DNA of 64,000 nt from Zonotrichia leucophrys gambelii. Taxonomy: Eukaryota > Chordata > Aves > Passeriformes > Passerellidae. Shown piece by piece: positions 1-14,500 of the stretch (position 1 is the first letter of the stretch; every line of letters begins with the position of its first letter). Under the pieces are notes generated by a model. The model searched no databases, had not been told where the DNA came from, and worked only from the letters and a program-made list of their open reading frames with translations. The stretch lies in NCBI RefSeq assembly GCF_028769735.1, contig NC_088172.1, positions 35,578,897 to 35,642,896 of the forward strand, read 5' to 3'. The translations under genes and the position numbers were made by a program.

Positions 1-58
1 TTAGACTTGACAATCCTTCTGGGTCCCTTCCAGCGCAGCATATTCTGTGATTCTGTGA
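1..58 (+). mobile_element. CR1 LINE, 3' end, cut by the window edge
   Basis: The stretch resembles the terminal part of avian CR1: a GGGTCCCTTCCA block followed by an ATTCTGTGATTCTGTG tail of 8-bp repeats, the hallmark CR1 3' end. The remainder lies before the window. Confidence 0.8.
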
Positions 59-880
59 ACTTTATATTTTGAGCCAGGTATAGGGAAAGGAAGGAGAACT
101 TCAGTAAAATGGTGTTTTAGCAGCTTTTATATAAAGCCACTCAGACAAACTTCTTTTTAGTAATGCCTAGCAGGGACATCAGAATTGCAGCTTCTACCTA
201 CTTTTGCACCTTTCCTGCAAGTTACCTTGTTTATTTTGTACAGCTGCTCTTTTATACTGTTGCTGCATTATTTTTGCTTACGTACAAATAATTTACAGAT
301 AGCATTTATAACACAAAAAGATAAAATAAAAGGTGGCTGCACCAAACACTCTGTGAATTATGAGTGCCTCTCTGGTTCTGCAGCCAAAAATAGTGCTTTT
401 CACTAAAGTTGGTGGACTATATCCTTCCTAAATTGCTGTACCTGATCAAAAGCATTTTCAGAGCCAGGACCCACAGTGTTATACAAGACTTCAACTACTT
501 CAAATACAGCAAGGAAAATTATGATTAGGTCCTTGAATCTGTTTCTAAGTGCTGGTCCTAGCTTTTCCAGATACACTGTTAGCTCCTGAGTGGCTCAACG
601 ACTGGTCTCCATCTACCATCAGTGGACAAAAGCATTGCTACAGGACTGGCCGTCTTCTCTGTTGATTGGACAGCAAATTTTAGCACCTTGCCCGGGATAG
701 AGGTGTGTGATTTGGGATGCTGAGCTACAAGCTTGGTACTTCTTGCAGACTGTCTTGCAGATCTCAGTTTCCTCACCTTATCCATAGTTAAGGGGAAGAG
801 GTGCTTTATGGTTATTTTAGATTTCAAGTTCTTCTTTCGAAACGCAAGGACTTCCATATTTCTATTAGAAGTTATTTGAA
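59..880 (+). other. Intronic sequence, nothing recognised
   Basis: AT-rich unique sequence between two CR1 3' ends. Part may be unrecognised CR1 body belonging to the 881-927 end. A 92-codon minus-strand open frame at 579-857 shows no domain. Confidence 0.6.
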
Positions 881-927
881 CAGTTCAGAGGTCCCTTCAA
901 ACCTAAATTATTCTGCAGTTCTATGAG
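881..927 (+). mobile_element. Decayed CR1 3' end
   Basis: GAGGTCCCTTCAAACCTAAA followed by TTATTCTGCAGTTCTATGAG resembles the last part of CR1 on the + strand, with a diverged tail. The upstream limit is unclear and may extend several hundred bases. Confidence 0.55.
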
Positions 928-3900
928 TCTAAATTTTTGAAGAGTTCCTTAAAAATAAAATCAGGTGGGGAAAAGTATAACTTTCAACTAGTCACAGAGC
1001 TAGTTTAAATCTCTTCTTTGAAAGTTTCCCCAGCTGCTCTCTGAATTGCGCACTTTGCCCTCCAGGACCCATTTGCTCTCTCTTGGCAAATCAGGTTCTT
1101 AGAGATGAAAAAAATGATGGGAATATTTGGAGGGGAGAGGGGGGAACCTGCTGCCCAGAATCTAATAGACACCCAGAAGCTAATAGACACCGCTTTCCTG
1201 TGTGAAAGCCCATTAGACTTCCTATATGTTCCTGTAGTGAGCTGGTTTGACGCTGAAGTCAGTACTACCTGGATCTTTTGGGTTAGTTAAGCCCCTCAGA
1301 CCACACCTACACTAATAAATTAAGGATGTATGTGAGGAGGTCCCTGGTACAGACATCCAGCTGGCGCTGAACAAGTTTCATCCTTCTTCTTAAAATCATG
1401 CACTCATCAAGACAGGGTGCCTGAGTGTAAATGGTTTCTTGGGAATGATCCGTGTCCTGGTAGGAGAATGTTATTTGGCCGAGATCAAAACCATATGAGT
1501 GGCAGAGACAACTGAGTTCTAGTGCAGAAGAGTGTTCCCTGGCAAAGGTGAAATTACTAATACAGATGTATCTTCAGGGAGCCCAAGCTTACAAACACCT
1601 ATTCATGAGTTCCAAGTAATGGCACAGTCTTCCCTCTTCTCTGTGAATGCTTTTGTGGGTTGTTTCCTCCATTTGTGTATTTTTGGTTTTGTTTTTCTCC
1701 CATATTCACTGTTAAAATGGTTTGGTTTTTGTTCTGTTGCAAATTCTGGTCCCTTATTTCATAAGGTCTCTATGATGCTTTCCGTCAAATCTTCCTAATT
1801 CATTAGGACTAGGAGTGACAGCATGCTGTTCCCTCAGCCCACATACGGACAGCATCAGATGGACAACATCCTCTGTAGTACCATCTGCCAGTAGAGAAGC
1901 TGAACCTTTAACTTCCAATCCTGGCTCTTTGCCCAAATTAAATAATCAAGTGTAGAATGACCACCGTGGTTTCTGTGAATCAACCGCTAGAGGGAGGCAG
2001 GAGAGACTTAGCTTATTTTATTTTTACAGATTTTGTATTGTACAAAATTTTATTTACTTTAACATTCAGTTTTTGTAGTCCTTTTCCATAAAATAAAGCC
2101 AGTTTTATACAACCCTCACTTGTTGCATCCTTACTGGGGCATTGGTTATGGGCTGTTCATCACAGACGCTGTCTCATGGCTTTGTTTTTATGGGGCATAT
2201 AATAAACTGTCACCATGTTTGCAGAATATATTGCATCTGAGGGTGGTGTGAAATAGAGGATTTTGGGGTTCATTTCAGCCAGAATTCTCCAACCATTCCT
2301 CCTCCATAGCTTTAAGCACAGCAGAAACAGGCAGTCAAACATTGCAATGGCATGTTATTTCATGTAAGGGTTTTTTTTGTCCTGCTTTCGAAGCTAAAAA
2401 ACCACTGCCAGCAGTGGGAATTGATCAAACTGTAACATTTGTGTGCAACACCCTAATAGATGCTATAATGCTGTTAGCCTGGCTTGCAACATGGCAGCTA
2501 GACAGGCATATTAGCTGCATTCTTTTACATGCAGACCTTGCTGTTAAATCGTGTTTAGCTAATCTTGCCTTAGGGGAAATTGGATTTCAGCCCCTCTTCC
2601 AACCTCAAACCCCACTGTAAGATATAAAATTGGTTTTTAGAAGTCTCTTTTTCTCTAAGGCACTTTAATTGGCATAAGGTAGTTGCTCCTATAGAGAGGC
2701 TATCGATTAGCATTTTTATTTTGCTATATGTTAAAGTACACCACTTTCAAAAGCGTTTCCTGAGCTACCAGGGCAATAAACCTCACAATAAAAGCCAGAA
2801 TGAGGACTGACTTGGCTCACTTGCTCCTGCTGGTCTTGTTGGGGTTGTTGTTTTGTTTTTAGAACTGACAAATGGCTGAAGCTGTGTTTCATCAGCCTTC
2901 TCACCACTCCTTGAGTGAAACCCAAGCTGGACATGGGAGTTGGTATCAAATGCACAGCCAGATTTGCCTTGGGGGCTGAGGGACCCAGAGTTCCAGGTAG
3001 CTTTGTCTGTTCTTCAGTGCCTACCTCAGGGGAAACAACAGGCACAGTCTGTTCTTAGTCCTGCCCGCCTTCCCCAGCTCTGGAGTTGCTGACAGTACTG
3101 TAGCACCAACCTTGAGGATGTGGGACAAAGTCATTAGAGAAAATAGATTGAGGGGATTTTCCCCAACAAAATACATATGTGTCTTAATATCTCATTTCAT
3201 TTTTCCAGAATATGTTATTAGACTTCTTAAAAAATCTTTAATGCATTATTATATCTTTGAAAAGATGTTAAAATGCCTCTTCTAGTCCTCAACACCTGTT
3301 TTCAGCATGAGAACACTGGTGACCACTCTCAGGGCTTTGTTCCTTTGGGCTTCTTTTGTTCCCAGAAATTAAATAAGTTACAGTTTTAAATGTAAAAGTC
3401 CCTCAAGTTAAATCTCTCTCACATCTCTGTCAAACTCAGTTTTCTCCTAGTTAATGGGTTACTGACAGCCTGAAGTCAGGAAGTTATATGCATTCTAGCT
3501 GCAGAGCATGTCCTCAATGCCTCGTTTCTTCAATTTATCTTTTGTCTCCTACTGCCTGTCATATACTAAAAGCAAAAATAACTCTTGGCCTCTTTCTGCT
3601 TGCTATCACCAATGAAAGTAAAATATAAATATGTAGATGGCAACACTGTGAGTTTGGAAATTTGTTTATTCAATAAAGCAAATACTCGAGTTGCCAGAGC
3701 TTTGTAGCAGTAGAGTACATGAGTACTCAAGAGCAAAAAATGTTGAGTGAAAACAGTTTGGTGGTCCCAGTCCAATCTCATTACATTACTTATCATCAAA
3801 ATCCAGGTCTTGGAGGCAAAATAATTTTGACCTAAGACAAAGCATTTGTGTATTTACTCAGTGATTTTTTTTTATAGAAGCCATTGTGGGGGTACATTGC

Positions 3901-6269
3901 TTTGCCTGGATCTTGTGTTTAATGGTACTTTGCATCCATCTATGCCACTGAGACAGATTTAATTTTAGAATGTTTCAGAAGTGCCTTTTCACCAATCAGA
4001 CATTAGCTGTACGAAATCACCATGAACTACTTTGCTTTCTCAGCGTGGCTCAGCTTTATCCTCAGTCAATAGACATCTTATCAATCCTTGTTCAAAGACA
4101 TTCTCTTGCCTCCCCTGGGCTAGTGCTAGTGATAGATAAAAAGTCTGCAAGCTTGGGTTGTGATTTGTTAGTCCCAAGTTATTTGAGGCAAATGGATAAT
4201 AAACAAATTTTAGAAGTCCACCCAGTTCATTAAAACTTGAAGCAGGCATTTGAAAGTGTGGTGGGGTTTCTGAGGGCTCTCAGCTTCACAGCATGGCCCG
4301 TGATGATGCATGTGCAAACCAAAATGTAATATAAAGTACACTTCTTTCATCTTCACAAAGAGGTTTTATCATACAGCCTTAAAGACCTTTAGATCTTTCT
4401 ACATCTGAAAGGAAGAGCCAACATATCTTGGAATTTCTCAGTATAGATTCAGAACCCCTTTAGTGACTATTCCTTTGAATCTCTGGGTTAACTCTCATTT
4501 TTGTTTTCTATTAAAGTTTCTCTTTTTATTACCTTTGTACTTACAAAGGTCATTAGAGGATTATCCCTAAACTTCAGAATGTGAGCAATTTCTGACAGCT
4601 CCTGCTATTTCCCTTCCTATGGTGAACTTGACTTTTCACTTGAACCAAAAAAATAATTCTTATCATTGCTTTATCTTGATTCTAAAAATTTCCCTGAAGA
4701 ACATCTTCAGTTTTCTTTAGTGTCAGTGTGACAGTCTTCCACCTCATATTAGACAAATGAAAGGTTTAATAAGAACAATTTTTCCTTGTTAAAATTAAGA
4801 ACATTTTATGTCTGTGAATTAAGATGATGGTTTTGGAAGTAAATCCATTGGTACTTCAGTAGCAATTAGCTGTTATTAGAAAAATCACTCAGTTTTTCAC
4901 AGATTGGTCTATGGGTACATGGGAAAAACATAAACAAAGCTTCTTTTTAATGAAGATAAATATAAAATGGTTTGCAATTAAAATATACTCTGTGAAAAAC
5001 TAATTGTAACCTGTGTTTGTGCCCAGATAGTTTTCTCTCCCCATCCACTAAGCTTTCAAGACTGCCATTAGTCTAAAATAAACAGCCATTTCCAACTGGG
5101 AAAATTACAAAGAACTTCAGAGAAGGCTGAGCCATCTGAGGATCCCCCAGTATGAGAAGGCAAACGTGAAAGCATTTAAAAAGCAAAGAGCTTTTCTCTT
5201 GAGGGCCAACATGCAAGGACTGGAGAGAAATGAATGTGTATCAGCACCAATATGAGAGTTTATTTTTGGAATGCAGTGACAGGAAAAGTGCAGGTAAATG
5301 TGGAATGTGATACATCTACCATCTGGTTTAGCCCATCCACTTCCTAGAAATCCCAGTGTACTGTCATGGGGAGGCATTGATGCTGCTGCTGCTTCAGTTT
5401 GCCATTACTTAGGATGAAAAGCTCTACAGGCAGATCTGACTGATGTTACCAGCCCTGAATGCCTGTTGTAGGGCCTGGGAAAATAATATTCCCCCAACCT
5501 GACAAACGTTCCTGAAGAAGCAGAGAGGTGCTAGACTATTTCCTGACTTAATCTGGAGAGTTTTGACTGTGGATTCCTCATCCTCCTTGTCCTCCTCCTC
5601 CTTCTTTTTCCCTACCATCATTTTTACTTTGTTAGAACCCATCATGCCACCAGCTACAAACAGATTTGGATAGCTCTCAGATTACAGTTTCCATGTCCTT
5701 GTTCATCAAAGGTTGCAATAAAAGTCTCCAGAAATAGACTAATGGGGGCAGAATTCTGGAAGGCCCCAGTCTGTCGGGATACCAGAGGCTCAGGAATGCC
5801 AGTGGGATATAAGCAGATCACAAAGAAGTGATAGGAATTCAGCATATAGCACTGGAAATTCAGCTGAGTGAATAAATATACTGTCTTTCTGCTACATTTT
5901 TTAGGGTTATTGAAACTAAGGGAGCATTTTACTACAAAAATTATGTTACACGGCATAGAGCTCTTATACTCCTACCTAATTGTACAGGTGATCTCGCTTA
6001 CAGTTATGAAAGAAGGAGAGAAATACTACTACAGACACAAATATTTTATTTTTATTTAGCTGAAGGAACCAAGACATATATGGGTATAAGTCTCAGAAGC
6101 AGATGTGCACAAAATGTATGCATGATTTACAGGAATCATGTATGTAAACTTGATAGTAATGCATGTGGCAGAAAGACCTAAGGGGTGCCTTGCTTATGCA
6201 AGATTACTTACTGATTCTTTAGACCCAGTTTTCACACTATGATGTGACCAGATTAACTACCACCCCTGT
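928..6269 (+). other. Intronic sequence, nothing recognised
   Basis: No coding frame above chance length, no RNA gene and no clear repeat beyond short homopolymer runs. Confidence 0.6.
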
Positions 6270-6330
6270 GGAACTGATATCCTTTGAGGCAACTGCAGGG
6301 TTTTACTCTGCTGTGATTCTGTGATTCTCT
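6270..6330 (+). mobile_element. Probable decayed CR1 3' end
   Basis: A weak match to the CR1 terminal block (GATATCCTTTGAGGC) is followed by TGTGATTCTGTGATTCT, which looks like the repeated 8-bp CR1 tail. The body is strongly diverged, so the upstream boundary is a guess. Confidence 0.45.
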
Positions 6331-8797
6331 CATCTCTTTAAACAAACATTCTATTTCATCAACCTGTGTTGCACATAAAAAGTTAAAGGAGAGTAATAAT
6401 AGCTAAATGGAAACACTGCTCTGATCTGTCTGCCTTGGCATCATGTCTTGTACAGTAGTTAGATCTGATTTTTAGAAAAAAAAGTAGAAGAAAATCTGCA
6501 GGAGACTTGTAGGACCTTTCCTAGGCTTATATAGCTTATTGCTTTCATTTGAAATCTCCTTCTATTAATATTTCATAATTTCAGAGTAGAAAGAAATCCT
6601 TATGGCAGAAGGATGAGAATAGCAGGATTTTCTCTTTGTTTACATTTTATGCAAGGTAGCTGGAAAAGTAAGTAAGGTTTCTATGGGAGTAGGGAGGATT
6701 TGACTTGATTTTTTTATAAAGGTTTTCTTTGTTATTGTCATTTCATCATATTCACTTTCATCCAAAATCAGTTCATTTTGTATTGACAACTGAAAGAGAC
6801 TTCTAAGACTTCTGTAAGATCTGAAACTTATACCATCAGTGTATTTCACTATTGTTCCACTGTTTTTAATTTGATTAGCCCTAATAAGCCATAGTTTGCA
6901 AAGAGTTTCTGTTCTCAGAGACTGTAATTTTTCTCCCAATATTACTAAATACCTGATGACTAGAGAAGAGAGGATTCTATACTGCTTCATGTGTTCTGTT
7001 GGAAATATGGAAGATCTCAGTAGCATTAGTAAAGGCTCACTTCTAGCAGAGTCTTCTTGAAAACTGGAAACTGAAACCACAAGCCTCTGTCCCTAGAAAG
7101 TCATCCTTGCATGCTCCCAGACCAACATGTTTTTCTTGGCTGAATGTCTAGTGGTCAAATGTTGCTCCCAACTTCATTACACTGATATACTGAGTGAAGC
7201 ATTTGGCTTGTTGACTAATAAGTATAAAATACAATTAATTGCAAAGGTTCCAAGAAATCTTACTTAAGGAAGAGCAATGCAGCTTCTTAAAGTTAAGTAT
7301 CTGCAGAGGAAATATTTTACCATTGTATGGGCCATCATTTTTTTAGTTGGCAAACAGTTTGAGAGGGCTGACACTGGGCATGTCCCCAGCCCTTTTGCTG
7401 GCTGGAACATGTCCCTTCCCACTCAGTCCCCCTCTCCTTAGACAGGGCAGCCAAGGCCCAAAGTTGTGGTGGTGTGGTATGGTTCACAAAGCAGATCTCT
7501 CACACAGCTTTGAATCACAGCCCTTGGTCTCAGCAGTCTGCTCCTGTTTTCTGAAATGAGAGTAGCCCATGCTCACACACACTCATTTAGATCACAGTCC
7601 CTAATGCTGATTTACCAAGAGGGTTTCAGCTTCTCCTCACATTATTGCCGCACATGCTCCATTTTCCCCCAGTTAGGACACAGTAAGTACCGTCACAGTC
7701 CTGCCTCACCCCCTAATAGCTCTGAAGGCATTCAGCTTGGCACCTGGGAGTTCTGCAGGGAATGGATATTTGTGGAGGATTACGGACTTGAAGTAGGTGA
7801 CACTTCATGATTTTACTGACCAAATGATTCCAGCTGCCTTTGCAAACTACCCATCAGGATCCCGCTGAATTTTTCTGGAGGCTGCATTAGTTTGAGTAAT
7901 ACTGAATGTGGAATGAGTGCTCATTCTTCTGTCTCTGAAAATGTTTTCTCTGAGGTTTGATACCACAGTTTCTGCTGTTCTGTGGTGCTAGTGTATTCTG
8001 TTGTTACTATGTGCTTATATTCTTATTCTAAAATGACAACAAATAAAAAATCTTCAGTGTAGAGAATGAGGACAAGTCAGACAAGCCTGCCTGCTAAATT
8101 ACTTTCATTCCTATGGTGGTTTCTCTGTAATTGGATTAAAAGAGGTTGTCAGTGTATGCTCATCCTGTCCCCTGGCTAGGTATAAATAAAGGCTTGGCAG
8201 GTTCTAGTACTGCATCTTGTTTAACCTCTACAAATACCAATATTTACTCATAAATTTAAAACAGTGCATTCAGCTTCTCTTAGTGGAGAGCAGCAGGAGT
8301 AAAAAGTGGCCAGTCATGTCCATGGCATGTCAGCTCTCCCCGTGGGCTTTCCCTTTCATTATGTCTTGCTGTCTCCTTTTGTTTAACGTAAGAACTGAAT
8401 TATGAACTGCTCAGGAATTCCAGACCCATTACCACAGTCTGCTTTGCAGAGAGCTCTCTTCAAGGTGTTCCGTGATTGCTTTCCCTTACGTCCCAGAGTG
8501 GAGCTAGAAATGAAACATGTGCCATTCTGTAGTTTCCAGCAGTTGAGTATTGTAATAGCCACACTCACAAATCTGTGGAGTTGTGTCCATGCTTTCATTA
8601 TACAAACACTTCCTTTCCTCTGGTTCCTCTAACTTTTACTGTTACCAAGAGTGCTGTGGATTTAATCATGTGTGTGGGTAAATCAGCATAGAAGAAAAAA
8701 CTTGGAAATTCTGCATATTTAAAAAAATAGTTTATTAAAAAAATTGTTTATTAAATTCAAAATAAGAATGATATTGCACTACATTTCCATCACATTT
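6331..8797 (+). other. Intronic sequence, one chance-length open frame
   Basis: The only long frame is 146 codons on the minus strand (6640-7080). It has no recognised domain, low sequence complexity and no flanking splice pattern, so it is not called a gene. Confidence 0.6.
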
Positions 8798-8863
8798 CAA
8801 AAAGGGATCAAAATTGTTACAAGGGCATGCCAAAAAGGGATCAAAATCCTTGCAAATGTATGT
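8798..8863 (+). repeat. Two-copy 33-bp tandem duplication
   Basis: CAAAAAGGGATCAAAAT begins at 8798 and again at 8831, followed by TGTTACAA and CCTTGCAA. The period is 33 bp and the copies have diverged. Confidence 0.8.
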
Positions 8864-9054
8864 GATTGGGGTTGTTTTCTATAAAAGGAGTTTTTACTTA
8901 AAGATAAAAAAATGTTTACCTCTGAAATGGGCTGTATTAGGCAGCCTAGAAAGAAAATGCACGACTTGAGAGAGCCACTGAGTATGTAGCAGCAAAGAAA
9001 AAGAGATTATAGTACTTCTGCATGGTCTAGATATTGAAGCAGACCCTTCTGCCC

Positions 9055-9114
9055 ATTCTTTTGTTCCCTGAATCCCTACAGAGCATTCCTTTGTTCCTCG
9101 AGTCCCTATAGAGC
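9055..9114 (+). repeat. Two-copy 30-bp tandem duplication
   Basis: ATTCTTTTGTTCCCTGAATC (9055) and ATTCCTTTGTTCCTCGAGTC (9085) head two adjacent 30-bp units, each ending CCCTA(C/T)AGAGC. Multiple substitutions separate the copies. Confidence 0.85.
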
Positions 9115-11509
9115 CTCGCCTCCTCTTTTCACTGTCACACTTCTGCAATCCCTTTGAGCTGCTGTGGCTTCCTTCCAGCCTCAGTGTGTCTCATTGCTGC
9201 CCTCCAGCCCTGGCACAGCAATTCTCTCTGCTTGTGTTCATTTTCTTTTACCCTGACCATTCTCTGTCCCCCTGTCCCCAGAGAGGCTTAGGCATTAGCA
9301 CACCAATGCACAGGAGTCAGGCTCTGGGCTGCACTGAGCACTTCTGAGCTGGGCTTAAAGGACAGAGATCACAAGGGGCAGCAGGCACAGCAGGGTGTCA
9401 CACGCAGGACAGGTAACAGGAAAGAACAAAAGAATTGGTACATCTAAAATCTCACTGCTTTTGAAGACATGGATCCCTTTTGGAAACTTGGATTCACACC
9501 CTCAAGCTCCACATTTGGACCTTTAATTCATGAATGACCAAGTAGAGGGGAGGTGGCAAAGAAGAACAGTTATTGGGTAGACACTGCCTGAAAAATAGGA
9601 AATCCAGACACAGTCCCCTCCTCTGTGTTAGACACTCATGTCTCCCATCTCTCGGGGAGCAGCCAGCCTAGTCTCAGGGTGGACACTCTGTGGATGTTAG
9701 ATTGTTGTGTGGCAGTGACAGAGCTAGAAGATCAAGTAGAAAAATCCATTGTGGCCCACTAAACCACGTGTGAGGGTAGGAGAGAGCCCTTTTTGGAGCT
9801 GTTGGACTTGGTTTGTGGAAAACAGATGTTACAAGGAAGCTGCACCCTTAGGACCTCCCTCGTGGCAGAAGCAAACAGGAAAGCTGCAGGACTGACAGCA
9901 GAGGAGAAAAGCTCAGGCCTGAGTTCAAGTGCAGATCACAAGGAGTGTCCTGGAGCAGTGGGACAAGACAGCAGGAAGTACAGGGATGTGGGACAGTGTA
10001 CTGTTATGGGGAAGCAGCAAGGCCTTCAGCCAGGGCTCTTCCCACTGGCCATCCAGGAGCCATGCTTTAGGCAAGATCTAGGCATTCTCATCCTGCTGGT
10101 TCCCATTAATGGTTGTGACTGTGGTGCCATTTCCCTTTTCTACCCTGGCTAAGGCTCCAGCCCTTCGGGGTATCTGTGCTGGATGTGTGCCCAGTTTAGT
10201 CCCTCTGTCATAAATCAGGCTGGCAGGATGGTCTGTGAGGAGTCTGGGTATAACTCTCCTGCCCTTTTATCTGAACTTCTTGCTGATGTTCTCCGTGCAA
10301 GAAAGATTTGATGGAAAGGCTAAGGCTATCATTCCTTGAAGATGAAAAAGGCTCCTAGGTGACTGTCTGAGATCCTGTCAGACTGGCAGTTTTAAGGCTG
10401 CCAAGATTTACTTTAATTACATATATTGTATAATTAATGCAACATGAAATGCATGTATACATTTAACAGTGTTAGGGTGTCTGGGGTCTTGTATAAGTTA
10501 ATAGATCACCCAAAGCAGTAAATAAAACAAACACATGGGGCTACTCATAAACAGAACTGCTAAGCAGCACAAGGAGGGGCCTGCAGCTTTCAGCAAGCGC
10601 AGTTGGAAGAATCAGATTTTGTGAATTTCCTGAAAAATGTTTGGTTATAGGAGTGAGTTAAAGCATTCATAGTGATCTGTGATGCCCTACGTGATTTGTG
10701 GTCTACAGGTCTAAAGGAGACCCTTCTTTTATGTGTGGGCATCCCAGCTGAAATTAGGGGAAGCACCTCTGGTAAAGATTTCAGAGGCAGAAAACTGGCA
10801 CACTGGAGGTTGCCTCAAGCGTTGCCTTCTGGAACATATTGGCTGGAAATGAGATCAAAATGTCACATCTCTGTGTGATGGGGTTGTACTTGGGTTGCTT
10901 TCAGGTCCTGCCTCCTAATATGGGTCTGGTACAGAGCTTGTTGAACAACTGCAGGCAATCTGAAAGAGCTGTAAATTAACTTGGGAAATACAGCCTGACC
11001 TGCATATTTTCTTCTAGACTTTCCGTAATTTAAACTTATTAAGGTTTAAAGTCTGCTAATATATCATACACAAGTGAGATAAATAAATAAGTGAATTCAC
11101 AATATTGTTGCCTTTATTTCACAGAGTGTCAGTCTCACCCTGGCTGCTCCTGAGTTCTCTTTCTAAATCACAAATGCATGAAATACCTGTCCAGCTTTCC
11201 TACAGGAAAACATTCACTTCAGATATTACTGTTGCTACTGAAGAAACTGTCCTGTTCATATTGGCAAAGCAAAGGGAACAAAGGTTTTACAGGTGCTGTT
11301 AGATCCCTATGAAAGCTTGTGTATTCTCCCACATTAAGACTGAATTAGGGAAGAATCAAATGGAATTGTCAGTGTTGTAAAAAGCTGGTCTTAGGAAGCT
11401 GTGCAAAATTAAGATTCAGAAAGGATGGCTACTTCACAGCCATGAGCAAAGGTCCTTCAGCTAGACCTTCTAGTCTAAAGAAAATAGATTCAACTCCAGT
11501 GCCTCTAAA
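9115..11509 (+). other. Intronic sequence, G+C-richer first half
   Basis: 9115-10300 is noticeably richer in G+C than its flanks and may hold an unrecognised old repeat. A 119-codon frame at 9793-10152 has no domain. Nothing else is supported. Confidence 0.5.
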
Positions 11510-11568
11510 CAAAACAAAAAAAAAAAAGAAAAAAAAAGAAAAAATAAAAAGAAAAACTAAAAGAGCAA
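11510..11568 (+). repeat. A-rich tract
   Basis: Nearly pure A broken by single G, T or C bases. It could be a degraded retroposon tail, but no element body is recognisable before it. Confidence 0.85.
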
Positions 11569-14500
11569 ACAAGCCAAACTACATTTAAAACCAAGGGAAG
11601 AGATTTACATGTAAGATGGAGTGTGGAAGGAGAAAACAAGGCTGCAAAAGATCTTTGTTAAGGGAAGAAAAAATTAGATATATCCTCTGAAAGCTGCAGT
11701 GAGTCACCACAGGTCATGTTTTATGGGGATTTTATTGCATGCTTCGTGTGTACCTTGTAGAATAAAACCATATGCATCTGATTAGATTACTTAGTACTGG
11801 GAGTGTAAGGTAAGAGAATAAATTGAATGCAATTATTTTTAAAGGAAATTATATTCCTGCTGCTTTCTGTCTGTCTGCTCTCTTCTGTCTTTTTCTCTTT
11901 TATTGTCTCTTTTATCTTGGCTCTAAGATGGCTCTCACACCGTATCTACCTTGCAACCCCTAGTTTGTATGAAGGCAATTCACAGCTCAGTGCTCTGCCT
12001 GTCTCCCCTGATTGTTTACAACTGGTTTATTAACCAGGCTTTGTCTTGGACTATCTGTGCTTCATCAGGAGGGAGTGGGAGAGCACAGTTGTTCATTTTG
12101 CATTGAGCATGTGTGCTGATGTGGAAACATCCACCCATACCCCTCAGTGGAGATATCTGTGTTAAAGTGAAACCAACTTTTATAGGAAAAAAATTAATTT
12201 ATTACCAATGCAAGGTTATTGCTTGGACCATATAACCGTGTGTAAGTATATGATATTGCCTCCACCTAAGAGTCCTGTATTCCTGATTAAAAATTGCCAG
12301 AGGGGAGTATATGCCTTGCAACCACTTATCTGCCCCGTTTTCAATTTCACCTGCTACAATATTCCATTTGAACTCTTTCTTAAAATTTTCCAGCTGAAGT
12401 GAAATATTTGACTTTCTCATTGGGCTTCAGTTTTGAGGTGAGAGGGCAGTGGCTTGAGAATTTTTTTCCTTTTCCCTGCTGCCTTCCTGTTCCTTCCCCT
12501 AGAAATATGTTGCCATGAGTGCCTTTGGCAAAATAGTGATTAGCTATAATGAAGATCTGTCTGAGAGAGATTACAGACTTTATGAGGTGGTATTTTTCAA
12601 TGTGACTGTGCCTGCACCTTCCAGGCAGTTTGCTTTCTCTGGACACAATTATATTTATTTTGTTCTATAGTTTTAAGTACCTAGGCTAGGCCAGGCTGAT
12701 TTATTCATATCATTTAAGTAGACATAACACGAAATATATTGAATTTCATGTTCTGTCATGATATACTATCATCCTTGCCATCTACAATAATGGATCCACA
12801 TGTAGCTATCCACCTCATTTCCAGATTCCCAAGAAGACATTGCAGTAAGATTGAAAAACTGTTGAGAGGTGTATCTAGTCTAATGATTTTTGGATCTCCC
12901 CTGGCTCCAGGCATTTTTCCTGGGGTAAGATTCATCACACCTCACTTCAGGTGGATGTTAATATTCGAGGTATTTTATCAGGGCTTTTTTTTCCATCAGT
13001 GTAGATCTAGACAAGAGCATCAAGGGGATTTGTGGCAATTCGTCTGATCTGCTAAATGTGAACTGTGCATGGCTCCTTTGGCTCTGTTGACTATGTCTCC
13101 TCTGTTGAGAGCCCAGCTTGAGATATCTACACCAAATTGGATGGGTCACAGTCTGTATGTCCTACTTAAATCTTGGCCTTTAATTCTACAGATGTCTAAC
13201 CATCAGTTATTGCTGTGAGCAACAACGTCATCTCACCTGCCCATTCCAGGTACCATGTTCAACATGTGTGCCTTCTTCTTTGCAGTCTGGTTGAATCACA
13301 GTCTTGCTGCTTTTTCTGCCCTTCCATGATACAGGCTTTCCAGGTCATTCTCACAGCCTGAGCTCTTCTCCTGTCTCTCTTCATCTTATGTCTCAGCCAC
13401 CAAATGTTCACATTCTTTGACTTGGACATTGCCAGCCTTGTTCCTTTTAGAGCTTTCACAAAGCTGACTGGAAAGACTGGACTTGTCATCAGGTTGCCCA
13501 ACTTGATGAATCTTTTATTGCCCTCACTTTATTCTGCCCTATCAAATATGTCGCCTGCATTCACAATAAAGGTCCTTAGAAGTCTCTGTCTTTCCTGTCT
13601 ACCAATTTTTGGTCAATGAAGAAGCTGCTTTGCTCAGACATACATGAGACACCATCTCTTTTGCTTTCAACCCAGCACTTTTCCTGTGCTGCCTCTTGCA
13701 CCAGAAAACTAAACATCCTTAAGAGTACCGCATAGTTGTCCTGCCAGTTCATCTGGAAAACTCTCCTCCTTCATGTTTAGCAGAGGCTCACAGGCAGCTC
13801 TAGATTGGTACTTAGACACAAGCTGCATTCCCATAGGGACACTTCACTGCCCAGGTCTAATGCACACATTCTTTGAGCTGCCTGTTCCCTGGAAAAGTCC
13901 CATCATAGGCATTTCTCCCCTTGAGCCAGGCAGCCTTTCAGCCATGCAGGGGTCCTTATCTATGCTTCAATTTTAACTGAAGCTCTGTAGGACTCCATTA
14001 CAAGGTTGGTGTTCATGTTTCCCATTGTTTGAACAAACTTTATTGTGACTTGCATTGCCCTTCTCAGTGCTCACCCATTCATTTTATAAAGCAGTATTTC
14101 CCTCCAGCACACACTCTGCACCCACACACACTGCAAAATATAAGGAGAAATAATTTACTTTTTCTTTTAAAATACGGCAACATGCAGGATTGACCACTTC
14201 TTCACCTCTTGAGAGTATCGCTTTGTTAACATCATTTTCAATAGAAGTCTTTTTCTGTGCTTTTACAGGTCTAGCCTTTTGAACCCTCAGCAGTATGCTC
14301 ATGGACTTTATGGTTTTAACCAGGTCCATTATTATCTAAATACTTGGGGAAGCAGGCAGGGGAGGGAAGAGAGAATGACAAGTGACTTCTTAAAGTGCTG
14401 TTCTTGGTAGCTCTTTACAATATACATTAGGAACAGCAGGGAGAAGAGCTTTCATGATAGATCTGAGGCTGTTAAAAAAAGAAGCTATGGTGCATAGTCT

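Noticed and set aside
6640..7080. 146-codon open frame on the minus strand
   Set aside because: No recognised domain, no splice context, and about the length expected once by chance in 64 kb of AT-rich DNA read in six frames.
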